Assembly: GCA_964036195.1 (NCBI GenBank)
Contig: OZ038459.1
Location: forward strand, 6,197,206 to 6,261,205
DNA length: 64,000 bases
Origin: Sphaerolaimus hirsutus
Lineage: Eukaryota; Nematoda; Chromadorea; Monhysterida; Sphaerolaimidae
Direction of reading: 5' to 3'
Position numbers and translations under genes: made by a program. Of this stretch, positions 40,640-51,935 are shown piece after piece. Positions within the stretch are counted from its first letter, which is position 1. Every line of letters begins with the position of its first letter. The notes below the pieces were generated by a model that saw nothing but the letters and a program-made list of their open reading frames with translations, made no database searches and had not been told where the DNA came from.

Positions 40640-43432
40640 TGAAAATCACCTGCAACAAATCTACTAAAATTAAAAAGTTTCGATTTTCCGCATTTTGAGT
40701 TTTCTAGGTTTCCATCGTCAGGCGTAGAAGTTAAGAAGTGTGGCAGAAAAAGCTGTGATATGTGCAAGCATATCGATGGCAATGTAGTGGTAGAAAGTAC
40801 AGTGACTGGTAAAAAATTCTGTGACATACCTGACACAGGGGTTAAAGTTTTCTCATGTGATACTAAGAGTGTTGTATACATTCTGACCTGTCATGACTGC
40901 ATGGCACAGTATATTGGTGAAACTAAGAGAAGTTTGCGACAAAGGCTGTCTGAGCATTTACGTAACATTCGTAAGGGAAAAACACAGTATTTATACACCC
41001 ACTTCGCAAACTCCTGTAACGTTGACAAACTTAAGTGTCAAATACTGTGGCAGGGTCAGGATGATATGCTTTGCATGGTAGAAAAAGTATTTATGCTCAC
41101 GCTGAATACAGTATACCCTTTGGGGTTGAATGACAATGTAGCAGGTGTGGGGAATATGGTCCAGAAATTCCAGTCACTCAAAAGTTGTAGAAAATGCCCG
41201 TATTTTTCTTACCCGGTTCCGAGAAGGGAACGCTCACATGGTATAAAAACTTCGCGGGTAAAATCTGTTCTAAGTAGTGTAAATGACACTTTACGTTCGC
41301 TTGTCAACTGTAAATTGTATTTAATTTATCGGCGCCTACACACCTTGTATATGCAAACCCGAAAAGTGGTGTGGGGTAGGGCGATAGAGGAGTGTCGTTC
41401 ATCTTTTTCTATTTTGGTAGACAACTTTGTGAAAATTGTCGATTTCAGGAATACGCTTGTAAAAACACCCAAAAAGAAGATAGGGTATTGCATGGTTGTG
41501 ACTTTTCGAAATAAACTCTTCAACAGTGTGAATGTTAAGAGGATTTTACGTTGTAGAGAAGTTAGAGAAAATTTACCGCAAACTTTATGGGAAGAAGTGG
41601 ACAAGGTCACTTTGACCTTTTGGTATGAATTGCCAACCTTTTTGAAATTTTGCAACTACACTAAGCGACTGAAGTTTTTGACTTTTTTGGAGTTCAGGAG
41701 GGTTCTGGAAGGGGAGTGTAAGTGTGGCCTTAGGTATGGCCAGCAATTTGTCCACAGTGTATACAAACATGTGTATACAGGTGATTCTAAAGTGGTGGGT
41801 AATGAGACTTTGCAAAAACTGCTAGATAAAGGGACAAAATATAGGTTACCAACTGCTGAAAATAGAAAGGTTGTGTATGATGAATTGGTGATGGCCCTGG
41901 GACCATTAACCAGTTATTTAGTAAAGAAATACGGGGACAGGAATTTTGTGGCGGGCTTCATACAGGCAGCAAAAAACGCCTGTAGGAGACATGTATTTCA
42001 TTTACCGGTACCAGATATACAAACAATATAAAAGAATGTGTGAAACAGATTTCTGAAGTACATAAATCGTTGATTTTGGTCCCTGTAGATAAAGCAGCTT
42101 CGAATTTCGCTTTTATATGCGACCACTTCTATTTTAAGATCTTGGGGGAGGAGCTGGGGTTCAATGTCTCGGAAGGGTGGTTTTCTGATAGCTGTACGTA
42201 TAAGTTCTATGGTGATAAATGCACAGAACTCACAAAATTATTGTGCTGGCATCAGAATATCACTAAAAGATATAACTACGCAGTGGATAGCTACTCTGAA
42301 ACGATCCCGTTATTATTTTGGACAGCCAAGCTTCACAAAAATCCCTTTAAATTTCGTTTTGTGAGTGGTGCCAAAAAATCTAGTACTAAACCTCTCTGTA
42401 TGTTATCCTCGGTTATTCTACAATCGTTGTTTCGCATCTTCGTTGCTTCTACTGTACCGTGATTTTTGAGAGGACAGGAATCAAGCACTTTTGGATGGTA
42501 GATAGTACCATGCAAGCATTAAGTTGGCTAGATAAGTGGCGTAAAGCTTCCGTAGGAGTCGTCTATACCGCGGATTTTACTACCTTATTTCCAAAATTAC
42601 CCTTTCACGTGATGGTAGACAGCATAAAATTTGCCATTAGTCTTTTGGTTAAAAGCGACTTTATTAATATTTATAAAAACCATATTTCGGTAGACAGTAT
42701 AGGCAAAAAACGTGCAATCGCTACATTGAGTAGACAAGAAATGCTAGAGTGCATTGATTTGAGTATAACTGAGAATTATGTTGAGTTTGCCAGTATGATT
42801 TTTCAGCAAAAATGTGGTATACCAGCGGGGGGGGGGGGGGGGCACACTCCCCGGCTTTAGCTAATTTGACACTGGCTATCCTCGAGTTTAAGTATGTAGA
42901 AGCAAATGCAAACTCAGCAAATATACTAAGGGTAAATAATATTTTTAGATATGTTGATGATTGTCTTGCTGTGGACTACCCGGATTTTATAGATGACGCT
43001 AAATGTAACATCTATCCACCCACTTTACCCCTTGAAATGGCCTCTGACTCGGCCAGTGGAAAATGCCCTTTTCTTGACCTAGAAATTATGTTCCATGGTA
43101 ACACACTTGTCTTCAGAAATTACGACAAACCTAGATTATTCAATTTCAAAGTAGTGAAGTGTATTCAGCCTGATTCGAATGTTTCAGATATGCTAAAGAG
43201 AAATACAATTTTCGGCGCTTTGATTAGAATTGCTAGGACAAGTACAACAAATGCCCAATTTGTCCCAGTTGTGAAATACACTTTTCATGAGCTGCTAGAG
43301 GCAGGTTACGATTTAGGTATTTTACTGGGGGTTTTTAAAAAATTCGTGGAGACAAAACATGATTTGGCTTTGAAAATAGGAGCCGGTTCTGAAAACGGGC
43401 TGAAAATGACTCTCAATGCTATTCTCCACTGA
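40640..43432 (+). pseudogene. GIY-YIG endonuclease-reverse transcriptase of the Penelope-like element
   Basis: Order in the frame: a cysteine finger (KKCGRKSCDMCKH), GIY-YIG nuclease (VVYILTCHDC, QYIGETKRSLRQRLSEH), a long middle region, then reverse transcriptase with LVPVDKAASN, YTADFTTLFPKL, the GIP-type motif, and the catalytic FRYVDDCLA, ending with FLDLEI and the Penelope-type thumb (FKVVKCIQPDSNVSD). The enzyme nicks target DNA and copies the element RNA. Three frameshifts break it: near 42031, near 42460 and in a run of 16 G at 42827-42842, exactly inside the GIP-x-GG motif. All catalytic residues remain readable when the frames are followed. About 930 codons in total. The start is unknown; the frame is closed by TGA just before 40640. 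Confidence 0.85.
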
Positions 43433-44029
43433 CTTTTATTACCCCCCCAGTAAATACATAATTTTCTGGACATTTCCCGGACTTTTGGTGCATACGAATG
43501 TGTACTTACATGGAAAAGAAATTAAAAAATGAAAATTTCCACTCGCTACTACTGGACGTCGCGTGTGAACGTGCAATTTTCTTATTTTGTGGCGTGCAAT
43601 TAATGCCTACACAATAGTTCTGGTTGCAGAACATTGTTTTCGAGTACTTCGGTAGTGTGGAAGTGAGTTGTACCTACGTGATATATTTTTCTAAGTTTTG
43701 AATGCCCTGTACTACTTCAAAGTTTCCTCACAGTGGGAAAACCTCCGTTTTTCGGTCGCGGCGGCGCGCACAACTCCAACTGTAACAGGCAGCAGTTCAA
43801 AAGACCTTGCATGGCTTCCAACAATAGCAGTCCCATTGGGCACGGCCACCAAAGGGTTGGTTTAATTTTTGCAACATTTTTTGGAGGTTTTGTGCATTCG
43901 TGCTTTTGTAAGAGTGTTTTGGTGGTGCCTAAGTACCCATTTATGTTCATGCTGAATAGTTCTCGCATAAATATGGGTAGCAGGTCCATGAGAAGGGACA
44001 AAACCTGCGTACTTTTCATTTTGTCAAAA

Positions 44030-45030
44030 TTACTGGCATCAGTTTCCAAAATGAAAGGTCGTCCATCCCTGCAAGGGTGTATGAGCACTGGAGAAGTGGA
44101 TAGGCAGTATTTTAGGGTGCTCCAAGCGTCTAGCATGGGTTCCGTCCATTCAAAGGGTGTATGGCCGTGTTTTGGTACTTTTCCCTTCAACACCTCGTAA
44201 ATGGGTGCGGCAATCCGACTGAAACTGGGTATAAAATGTGAATAATAAACACATTTTCCCAAGAATCTGCGTAAATCTTGTTTGGTGTGGACTTTGGGTA
44301 ATTCGAGCATTGCAGCCACATGCGATGGTGCTGGTGTTATACCTTCTGCCGACACTTGGTGTCCCAGATACTTCAAGGTTTTAGCAAAAAAGTGGCACTT
44401 TGCTGGCTGCATTTTCAAGTTCGCCCAGCGCAACCGTGTGAAAAGCCTTCTCAAATGTTGCATATGTTCTGTTACTGTGTCGCTACATGTAAGAACATCG
44501 TCGATGTACGCGCGCACCCATGCACGTGTGAGGTCTTCATTTAAATCCATGAGCATTAGGTTCATGAGGCGCATGAAGGACGCGCCGGAATTGCATGAGC
44601 CAAATGGCATTCTTGTGTATCTATATTGCCCAAGACTGCATACAAAACTTGTTTTCTCCATAGAATCCTCATCAGCCATGGGGATGTTATAGTACCCATG
44701 CCTAATGTCGATTGCGCTGAAAATTTTCTGGCCAGAGAATTCTGCTAATATCTCCCCAATTTGAGGGAGGGGATAACTGTCAATTCTGGTGATTAAATTC
44801 ACCTGTGAAAAATCTACACAAAACCTGAAATTGTCTGGACCTTTTGGCGCTATAGTGATTGGGGATGCCCACGGTCCATCACTATGCTCTATAATTCCCT
44901 CCCGAAGTAAGCTTTTTATAGTTTGATGTATGAATTCACGAACATGAGGAGCTTCATAGCGCGGGGCTTGTTTGATTGGGGGATGTTTCGGGTTGGTGAC
45001 AATTTTGTGCTGAATCAGATCTGTTTTTCC
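44030..45030 (-). pseudogene. Gypsy reverse transcriptase (RNase H broken off)
   Basis: The frame before 44802 carries the RT approach region. Then come SAIDIRHGYYNIPM, FVCSLGQYRYTRMPFG, and the catalytic YIDDVLTCSD, followed by the thumb and connection (LRRFLGKCVYYSHFIP). ILETDAS at about 44040 is the first RNase H motif; after it the frame loses all similarity, and 43740-44030 holds only unrecognisable sequence. A one-base frameshift near 45030 separates this from the protease frame. Polymerase for element replication; inactive here. Confidence 0.85.
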
Positions 45031-46865
45031 AACATCGTATTCCCCGCAAGAAAAAATATCAATTCACGCAACAACTGCTTAAATTGCTTAATTTGATCCT
45101 CCGTCAAATCGATTCTGTTTGTTGATGGCAAATTTTCACAGATGAAAGTGAAATGGTCGTCTTTTGTTGTAGGTGTCATTTTTTCTGATGGACTGGTATC
45201 ACAGTAGTCCGGAGGTTGTTGTAAATGAATTGCTGGAGCTCCTAAACTATGTGCTGGTGTGATTGGCATCATTCCTATCCCTTTCTGCAATGCGTGTGAT
45301 GAGAAAATTTTTGAAAATTTTGGTTCTGGGTGAAAAATTGCATCATTTGGGATAACATGTATATCTGCGATTTGAGTGCCTTTATCAATTGAGAGAGGGT
45401 AATCTGCGGTATTGAACAGTGTCAGATATACATGTTTGCTTGTTGTTGATGCTTTTGTGTTATACATGTTCAATTGGTTTGTGTCACTTAGTTCCGTGTT
45501 TGAGAATAAGCATGAACAGTTCGCCCATTGTTGGCCACTCATGCTAGGTGGCTTGAGTGGTAGTTCGACAGGTAGTTGTTGGCTACTCTTGGCCGGCACA
45601 AATAGTTTTTTTCTCAGGGTGAGTTTACTTGTCAGAGAGTCCAAAAAGTTACGTTCTAAGTGAGAAAATTGTTCATTTGCAGCTGTGTCAGATGACATAT
45701 CAATTTTTGTTTCATTTTCCAAAGCCATCGGAATTAGCCATGACAACTTCAGGTATGGCATTATGTCCGTGCCAATTAAAATGTCCGATAGCGCAGTGTC
45801 CATTAAATTAACGAGAACTACTGCCAGGACCTTTTGCGTCACATTGTCATGAGGAGAAGTGTGCTCAAAGAAAATCAGTATTTCAGCCATTGAGCCCTCG
45901 CTGGTGCTTCCTGAAACCATGTAAACGCGCACTGGGCTTGACTTCAAATATTTGTCAAGGTCCAAGCCCGATTTCGTGGCAATTTCACGTAGTTGTTGAA
46001 TGGGTATGATTGTGCGAGTGCATCCGGTATCAAGAAGCACCTTGCAGGGTATCCCTTCCATGAAAACACTGGCGTAAACCTGTGGACCGTTAGCCGGCTG
46101 AATTTTTACACAAAGACGTTGTTTATCGCCAATACATGTAAACGCATGCACGCATTCATTTTCAGGAACTTTACCATAGAGCAGATCAGTATTAGTTGTT
46201 CCACAACCATATTTAGGTTTTTTTTCACATGCATCATTTTCACTAAAACTCAAGAGGCTCTGGGAAAAGTTCGGAAAAAAGCTCTGCGACTTGGGCGTCG
46301 CCGGTGTCTGCGAGATGTGTGAATTTTTAAATCGTGACCAGAAATTACGTAAGAAATGACGAAACTCATTACAGTACATTTCCCAGGGGGCTGGCTGTTC
46401 TCCTTCAATTTCCAAATCAACCACTTCTGTATTTTCAGCCAAATTCATATCATTTTCAGGAATAGCAAACTTAGCTATTGGTTGCTTTGGTTGTGGTGTG
46501 TCGGTCGTGTGCGGTGGTCCAATGCGCTTCACAGTGCCATAACCATCAGATTTCTGCAACACAGATGCGGGGTTGAATGGTGTTGATTGCGTCTGCCCCT
46601 GCTGTTTCTGCCGTTGAGTGATTCTACAGTCGCTGACCCTGTGACCTGTATGGTTCGGCATTGGGCACCATGGGTCATTTTGGGTTTGTGCCAAAAACTG
46701 TTTGTAGGTGGCCCTTGGGGTTGCCCTATTTCTATCAAATTTTGGCGCTGTCATTCTGTCAACTGGATGATTTTTGACATTCCAAAAGTACTCATCGATG
46801 GATTGCATTAATTGCGGAACCGCCCAGTTTCCACACTTAGATTTTGCGCGAAAGTTTGCAATCAC
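45015..46865 (-). pseudogene. Gypsy gag C-terminus and aspartic protease
   Basis: A 616-codon minus-strand frame. It starts in the middle of gag (the true beginning is in the neighbouring frame at 46893), contains a CX4HX2HX4C finger (WCPMPNHTGHRVSDC, not the usual CX2CX4HX4C), then a long Pro/Gln/Ser-rich linker, and the protease active site VLLDTGCTRTIIP with a distal ILIGTDIM. A further region up to the frameshift leads to reverse transcriptase. The protease would process the gag-pol polyprotein. Confidence 0.8.
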
Positions 46866-46892
46866 GAATTTGTCAAATCGACTTTCGTCAAA

Positions 46893-47636
46893 TCAGTGCC
46901 AAATTTTTGTCAATACCAAATTATCTAGCAATTTGCGGTCAAAGTTTACCGTTTCTTGGATTTCAGTTGGCACTTTAGAGAGTAATCTGACATAAAAATC
47001 CATCATATTTTCCGTCTTAAACATTGAGGCTAGTTCCCACTCTGGGTAAGTGTAATTGCGATCAGTTTTCCGGAAAACCGCTCCCAAATCTGCCAAAACT
47101 TTTTCAAAATTCTCCAAATCGGCAGGTTGAAACAATGTTGTCATCACCTGGTGGGCGTCCCCCGTTAATTTTGTTGTGAAAACCTCCAACCAAAAATTTT
47201 TAAGGAGGGTCGGGTGAGGAATTGATAGAGCGGCCATTTGAACTGTTCTATTCCACTCAGCAAAACTATGCACATCCATTTTGCCAGAGTATGGTGGAAT
47301 TTTGTCAAAAATGTGTGGCCTCGCCAAATACCAATTTTGTAAAATGTCAGGTTCTGCCATTGGTTTGGCTGCCAGAGTGACGTTAGCCACATTTTTCACG
47401 TTCCACGGATTTCCATTTTTTAGTGGTTCAGTTGAACTTTGTTGGACATTTTCCAGAGGTGCAATATGGCCACTAACAGGATGTGGCCGAAAACGTGTCA
47501 AATAAGAAAAACGAAGCTTCAAGTCATCAAATGCGTCCAAAAATTCCCTCTCGGAACCTGTTTGACCTAACAGTTGAGCCATATATTCCGGGAAGGCGGC
47601 GTGTGTCTCAGAAGTTTCATTGGCTGGCGATGACAA
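46893..47636 (-). pseudogene. Gypsy gag N-terminal part
   Basis: 247 codons on the minus strand. ATG at 47634-47636, then a helical capsid-like region (FAEWNRTVQMAAL, FTTKLTGDAHQVMTTL, DFYVRLLSKVP) typical of retrotransposon gag. It ends in a stop at 46893, and the following 25 bases shift the frame into the 46865 segment. The gag protein packages element RNA in virus-like particles. Confidence 0.78.
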
Positions 47637-47689
47637 CTGGCATGTACACGGGGCGGATCTTTACTTTAAATGAGAATAGAACAGAGAAT

Positions 47690-48474
47690 ACCCTATTTCC
47701 TCGAATTACCCCCCCTCGAAATACCCCCCTAAAAATGGGCACTATGAATTAATAACACCCCCCCCCCCTTCGAAATACCCCCCCCCCCCCCAAATTGTAT
47801 GGGGAACGTAAACGGGAAACGCAGAACACACGTGAAAAACAACGATTGTGTTACGTTAGAACATGTTTTATATCATTCACATACCTACCGTATTACCTCG
47901 AAATACCCCCATGGGGGTTTATTATTTCGCCAGCAAAATTTGAGGGGGGTTAATTCGAGGGGGGGTTAATTCGAGGGGGGTTATTATTTCGTCAGAAATT
48001 TTCTTTAGGATCGTAGTAAATAGTAGGCATTTGCATACCCAAAACAGATAATAAATGTGTCCAAACAGGATATATTTGGAAATACTAAAAACATGTACCG
48101 TATTACCTCGAAATACCCCCATGGGGTTTTTTCTTTCGCCAGCAAAATTTGAGGAGGGTTTATTCGAGGGGGGTTTATTCGAGGGGGGTTTATTCGAGGG
48201 GGGTTTATTATTTCGCCAGAAATTTTTGTAAGTTTAGTAGTAAATAGTAGGCATTTGCATACCCAAAACAGGTAATAAATGTGTCAAACAGGATACATTT
48301 GTACAATAAAACGTAGATAGCGACACAAACTAGTCTATGTGTAGCTGCAATGCAAATTAACAGTAATATACATCATTTAATAATATAATATACAACATAA
48401 TATACATCATCATCATACAATTCTCACTCTGAAACAATAAACCCCCCTGGGGGTATTTCGAGGAAATACGGTAC
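47690..48474. mobile_element. Cluster of TACCGTAT-family MITEs
   Basis: Left tips occur at 47690 (TACCCTATTTCCTCG, one mismatch), 47887 and 48095 (TACCGTATTACCTCG); one right tip, TTTCGAGGAAATACGGTAC, is at 48455-48474. The order suggests copies inserted into copies or tandem truncations. The first abuts the 5' side of the Gypsy element. Confidence 0.75.
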
Positions 48475-48602
48475 ATCAATATTTAAAGAACGCTTTCGTT
48501 TCTCTGAATGTGAGCAATAAAAATAAATCTATTGTTACTTGCGTATGCATACCTAGATATTTATGCGGCGTATATTTTACATGCGGCGCATGGGTACTTC
48601 AG

Positions 48603-48780
48603 AAAGTAGTGCACGGCTAGGCATAATTTTCGTTTTTTATATGTGAGCCACGCATCTGGGAAAAAAATTAGTTTTCAACAAACTTACCTAATTGTGTAAT
48701 CATTTTACATCAAAACTGACAAAAATTCAATCCATCAAAGGTATCTGCTCGCACTAGGGTTCATTTTAGTAGATCGGCAT
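48603..48780. repeat. Dispersed repeat, inverted copy of 23636-23806
   Basis: 'gtgcacggctaggcataatt', 'tttacatcaaaactgacaaa' and 'ggtatctgctcgcactaggg' all reappear as complements at 23636-23806, about 25 kb away. No terminal structure or ORF seen. Confidence 0.8.
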
Positions 48781-48903
48781 AGTTTTTATTGTGTTACCTA
48801 TATTGGTATTTGCTAAAAAAATTAGGGTGCTTTTTCATCGTTATAATACACCGATGGCGTGTGGTGCTGTTGTTTATGCCTCGATCCCTTGGCTCACGGG
48901 AAT

Positions 48904-48968
48904 TTCCAACGCAGAACAAAATTGTGTCGCGCAAAAACTGCGCGACACAATTTTGTTCTGCGTTGGAA
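48904..48968. repeat. Perfect 30-bp hairpin with 5-base loop
   Basis: Arms 48904-48933 and 48939-48968 are exact complements, from TTCCAACGCAGAACAAAATT on the left to its complement on the right, with loop AAAAC. The surrounding sequence has no element ends that I recognise. Confidence 0.9.
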
Positions 48969-48969
48969 C

Positions 48970-50430
48970 TTATTCCGACCCCGATCCCTTTCCCTTATTA
49001 TTACTCGATTGTTACTATTGTAAATACTACGACAGGGACAAATTGGCATCAAATTGCAATGCTACAGCATATTTAGGTGTGTACAAACGTACTCATTAAC
49101 GACATCTTTTTCTCTGCCCCGATATGACAGCACAAGTTCCACTCAAATCTCCCATATCCCATCTGAATGATGAACCAATTTTTTTATTTCCTCACAATAC
49201 AATTGCTTCCGTTATGTGGCATATTCAGTAAGCACAGACTTTGTCACAAGACCTCAATCCACGAAATATGGTACGATTCTCTGAAAACATGCGGTCTACA
49301 AACTATTTACTGTCAAAGTATCTGGCACGACAGTTCACTGACAGTTTTTGGCCGAGTTTTTTTCGACGTTTATTTGTTTGACTGCGACGTTCCAAAAAAT
49401 CGAATGGAAAGCTCGGTGAAATTAATACGTATTGTTCATATTTGTAGAAAAATTTGAAAATATTTGTATTTGCAATTGTTCTGAACTGGACTGAAATTCG
49501 AGCCGTAAATCTGCTTAATGGGCATAGAAGCTGTGCCTTTTGTCTTCACTTCGACTAATAAAAAAGAAACTTTAGCTTACTTCATTTTGTGATGACCAGA
49601 GAGTATAATAGTGAAAAGCTTTTTTCGCTTGGCAACCAATGCTTTAGCTTGCGCCGATTTAACTGAAATAATTGCTGTTGACTTTAACGATAACATTCTA
49701 TGATTAATATTCATGTCTTTAGAAATTGATATGACAACCTGTGAGCCCCTGCGCAGGCTTTTTTCTTGGAAACTAGACATTTTGTAGTGTTTTTTAATTG
49801 AGTCATTTTGAGCCCCCTCCCCACTAGCTGGATGTCAACTGAATACATGTCAACTAAATTTTGGTTAATTATGTGATTTCAACTTTCCTATGTGATAGAG
49901 CATGGTTACTTTTGTAGAGCGACACTAATATTAATTGTTTCTTTTAACTGTGTTGCTTTAATTTTTTTTGTGTTGTTTAGTTGACATTAGTTGGCTTTCA
50001 GTTTACAAAAATTTGTGACGTCAAGTATAACTAGTTTTATGACTTATGGGCTCTTGTCTTATGACACTTCACGAATGCCACGTTCTGCAATAGCTAAACA
50101 TGAAATTACACAAAATCTCATAAAGTGACATGATTAACTCAAAACACTTAGGTATCTTTACTTCATACCCTACTTTTTAGTTTATCGAAATAATAAATTT
50201 ACATTGTGAGCTTTCGCGAACACCGTATATTTCATTGCACTGGTTAAAAATGTATTTATAGTCAAAAAAAACATAGGATTTGCACGTCTAAACATCTTCA
50301 AGAGTCTGGTAAAGCTAATCAACTCAAGCCTTTACTACCCTGTATTTATATCTTAGTAAAATAGCAAAATTATCTTAGTAGGAAGACGCAGTAAAAATTT
50401 TATGTCTGTTGCATGCAGATCAAGATGCAC
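48970..50430. other. Intergenic; no gene recognised
   Basis: AT-rich. Short frames at 49167-49457 (+) and 49577-49780 (-, basic) have no recognisable domain or splice sites. No repeats with clear ends. Confidence 0.5.
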
Positions 50431-50431
50431 C

Positions 50432-51345
50432 TACCGTATTTCCTCGAAATACCCCCCCCCCCGGGGGTGATTTTTGCAGAGTGAGAATTTTGAGGGGGTT
50501 AAACGAAGTGGGTATTTCGAGGGGGGGGGCTTATTATTTCGCCAGAAAGTTTTTGAACTCCCAGTCCTAATTTGTTGTTTGTAACGTACGCAGACGTAGA
50601 AAAATGCAACGATAATCACTATGTATAAGAGTCTATAGATTTATATACCGTATTTCCTCGAAATACCCCCCGGGGGGTGATTGTTTCATAGTGGTCCCGA
50701 GAGGGGGGGGGGGTTAAACGATGGGGGGGGTATTTCGAGGGGGGGGGTTATTGTTTCACAAGAAAATTTTTGAAAACCAAGTACGAAATTGTCGTCTGAA
50801 ACGTACGCAGACGTCGAAAAATGCAACAAAAACCGCCATTTATAAGGTTCTGTTGACTAATATTAGTATGTAGATGGTACATATGTACACTGTTCTAACG
50901 TGACACCGACATTGTTTTAACGTGTGTTCTGCAGTACACAGAACACAAACTACAGTTATTGTCATGTACGTTCCCTTTACACTCAATTTGGGGGGGGGGT
51001 ATTTCGAGGGGGGGGTGATTGTTTCATAGTGGTCTCGAGAGGGGGGGGGTCAAACGAGGGGGGGGGGTATTTCAAGGGGGGGGGGGTATTTCGAGGAAAT
51101 ACGGTAAGTAGATGTAGATGGTATAAAACTGATTCTAATGTAACACAGTCATTGTTTTTAACGTGTGTTGTGCTTTGCCCAGATCACAAACAGAGTAGCT
51201 TTTGTTATTTACGTTTTCCTTACACTCAATTCGGGGGGGGGTATTTCGAGGGGGTGGCTGATAAATTCATAGTGGCCATTTGGGAGAGCGGGTATTTCGG
51301 GGGGGGGGGTATTTCGAGAGGGTATTTAGAGGAAACACGGTATTT
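50432..51345. mobile_element. Cluster of TACCGTAT-family MITEs
   Basis: Left tips lie at 50432 and 50647 (TACCGTATTTCCTCGAAATA) and right tips at about 51088-51105 (TTTCGAGGAAATACGGTA) and 51325-51345 (AGAGGAAACACGGTA). The core 'gaacgtacatgac' family sequence is present in reverse at 50960-50985. G-rich runs give Gly-rich frames that are not genes. Confidence 0.8.
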
Positions 51346-51557
51346 AGGTAAGTATCATAAATATACCATACCGTATATGATCGAATGTTCTCATAGCGTG
51401 ATTATTTTTATATCAGTAAAAAGGACACGAAGTTCATCCTGGCAATTTGCCTATCAATCAGTATAAACAGACATTTAAGACAAATAGTGAGGAAAGTAAA
51501 CACTAAAGCGAGGTCGCTGCTGGAAAATTTTATCAAGTTTTCCTTCTTAGTCCCTAG

Positions 51558-51930
51558 CATAGGCGGCGTAAGTGCTTGTGCGCTTGTGAATGTCACAAGC
51601 GGAATTTGTGGTGTCACAAGCAGAAATTTCACTGTCACATTGTGACATTCACAAGCGTGTATTGTACAAACGGGGGTATAATCTCAAAATTAGCTCAAAA
51701 TCGCTAAAATTTGGCCAGATTTCACAATTTTCAGCTTTATAATCATTATTTTCACCTATATACATGGTTATATACCTATTTTTAGCCAATTTTATTCATA
51801 ATTATAGCGATTTCAAAAATTTTGGCTTGCTGCCAACTTCACATAAGGGCTCCGAGAGAAAGTGTCACAAGGTAAAAGTTTGGCTAATGTGAATGTCACA
51901 AGCGCAAATTGGGACCTTGCGCCGCCTATG
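51558..51930. mobile_element. 373-bp hAT-like MITE with 8-bp target duplication
   Basis: Ends CATAGGCGGCG and CGCCGCCTATG. The perfect 8-bp direct repeat GTCCCTAG flanks both sides (51550-51557, 51931-51938). Subterminal GCTTGTGAATGTCACAAGCG motifs repeat in both orientations near both ends. It sits inside the tip of the TAGTGATGG element that follows, so it is the younger insertion. Confidence 0.9.
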
Positions 51931-51935
51931 GTCCC

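Larger units (their letters stand above)
38991..43740 (+). mobile_element. Penelope-like retroelement with N-terminal GIY-YIG endonuclease (Naiad/Chlamys-type order), nested in Gypsy
   Basis: Plus-strand insertion in the RNase H region of the minus-strand Gypsy element. An ORF1-like frame (39180-40130) is followed by an endonuclease plus reverse transcriptase frame (40640-43432). The GIY-YIG domain precedes the reverse transcriptase, whereas most Penelope-like elements have it after; the permuted order with a preceding Cys-rich finger is that of the Naiad/Chlamys clade. Borders are approximate: the left comes from the first stop before the Gypsy integrase frame, the right from where Gypsy coding sequence is lost. 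Target duplications and pseudo-LTRs were not found. Confidence 0.8.
36376..47640 (-). mobile_element. Decayed Ty3/Gypsy LTR retrotransposon, split by a Penelope-like element
   Basis: Read on the minus strand the order is gag (47636-46893), gag zinc-binding part and protease (46865-45015), reverse transcriptase (45014-44030), a broken RNase H region, integrase (38990-37528) and a third ORF (37408-36376). PR-RT-RH-IN is the Ty3/Gypsy order. Frameshifts separate gag from its continuation, and protease from reverse transcriptase. An insertion of about 4.7 kb (38991-43740) lies where RNase H should be. LTRs were not identified. Upstream of gag the sequence runs directly into a TACCGTAT-family cluster (47690). 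Confidence 0.88.

Noticed and set aside
40600-40645. Hammerhead ribozyme candidate before the Penelope-like endonuclease (CTGATGG..TTGAAAA)
   Set aside because: Penelope-like elements can carry hammerheads, but the core here departs from CUGAUGA/GAAA and I could not form stems II and III convincingly.
43740-44030. Remainder of Gypsy RNase H
   Set aside because: I compared all three minus-strand frames with the usual RNase H motifs and found no convincing continuation after ILETDAS.
43733-44692. Plus-strand frames opposite the Gypsy RT
   Set aside because: Antisense shadows of the minus-strand reverse transcriptase.
48480-49460. 5' LTR of the Gypsy element beyond the TACCGTAT cluster
   Set aside because: No sequence here matched the region beyond the Gypsy 3' ORF, so an LTR pair cannot be supported.
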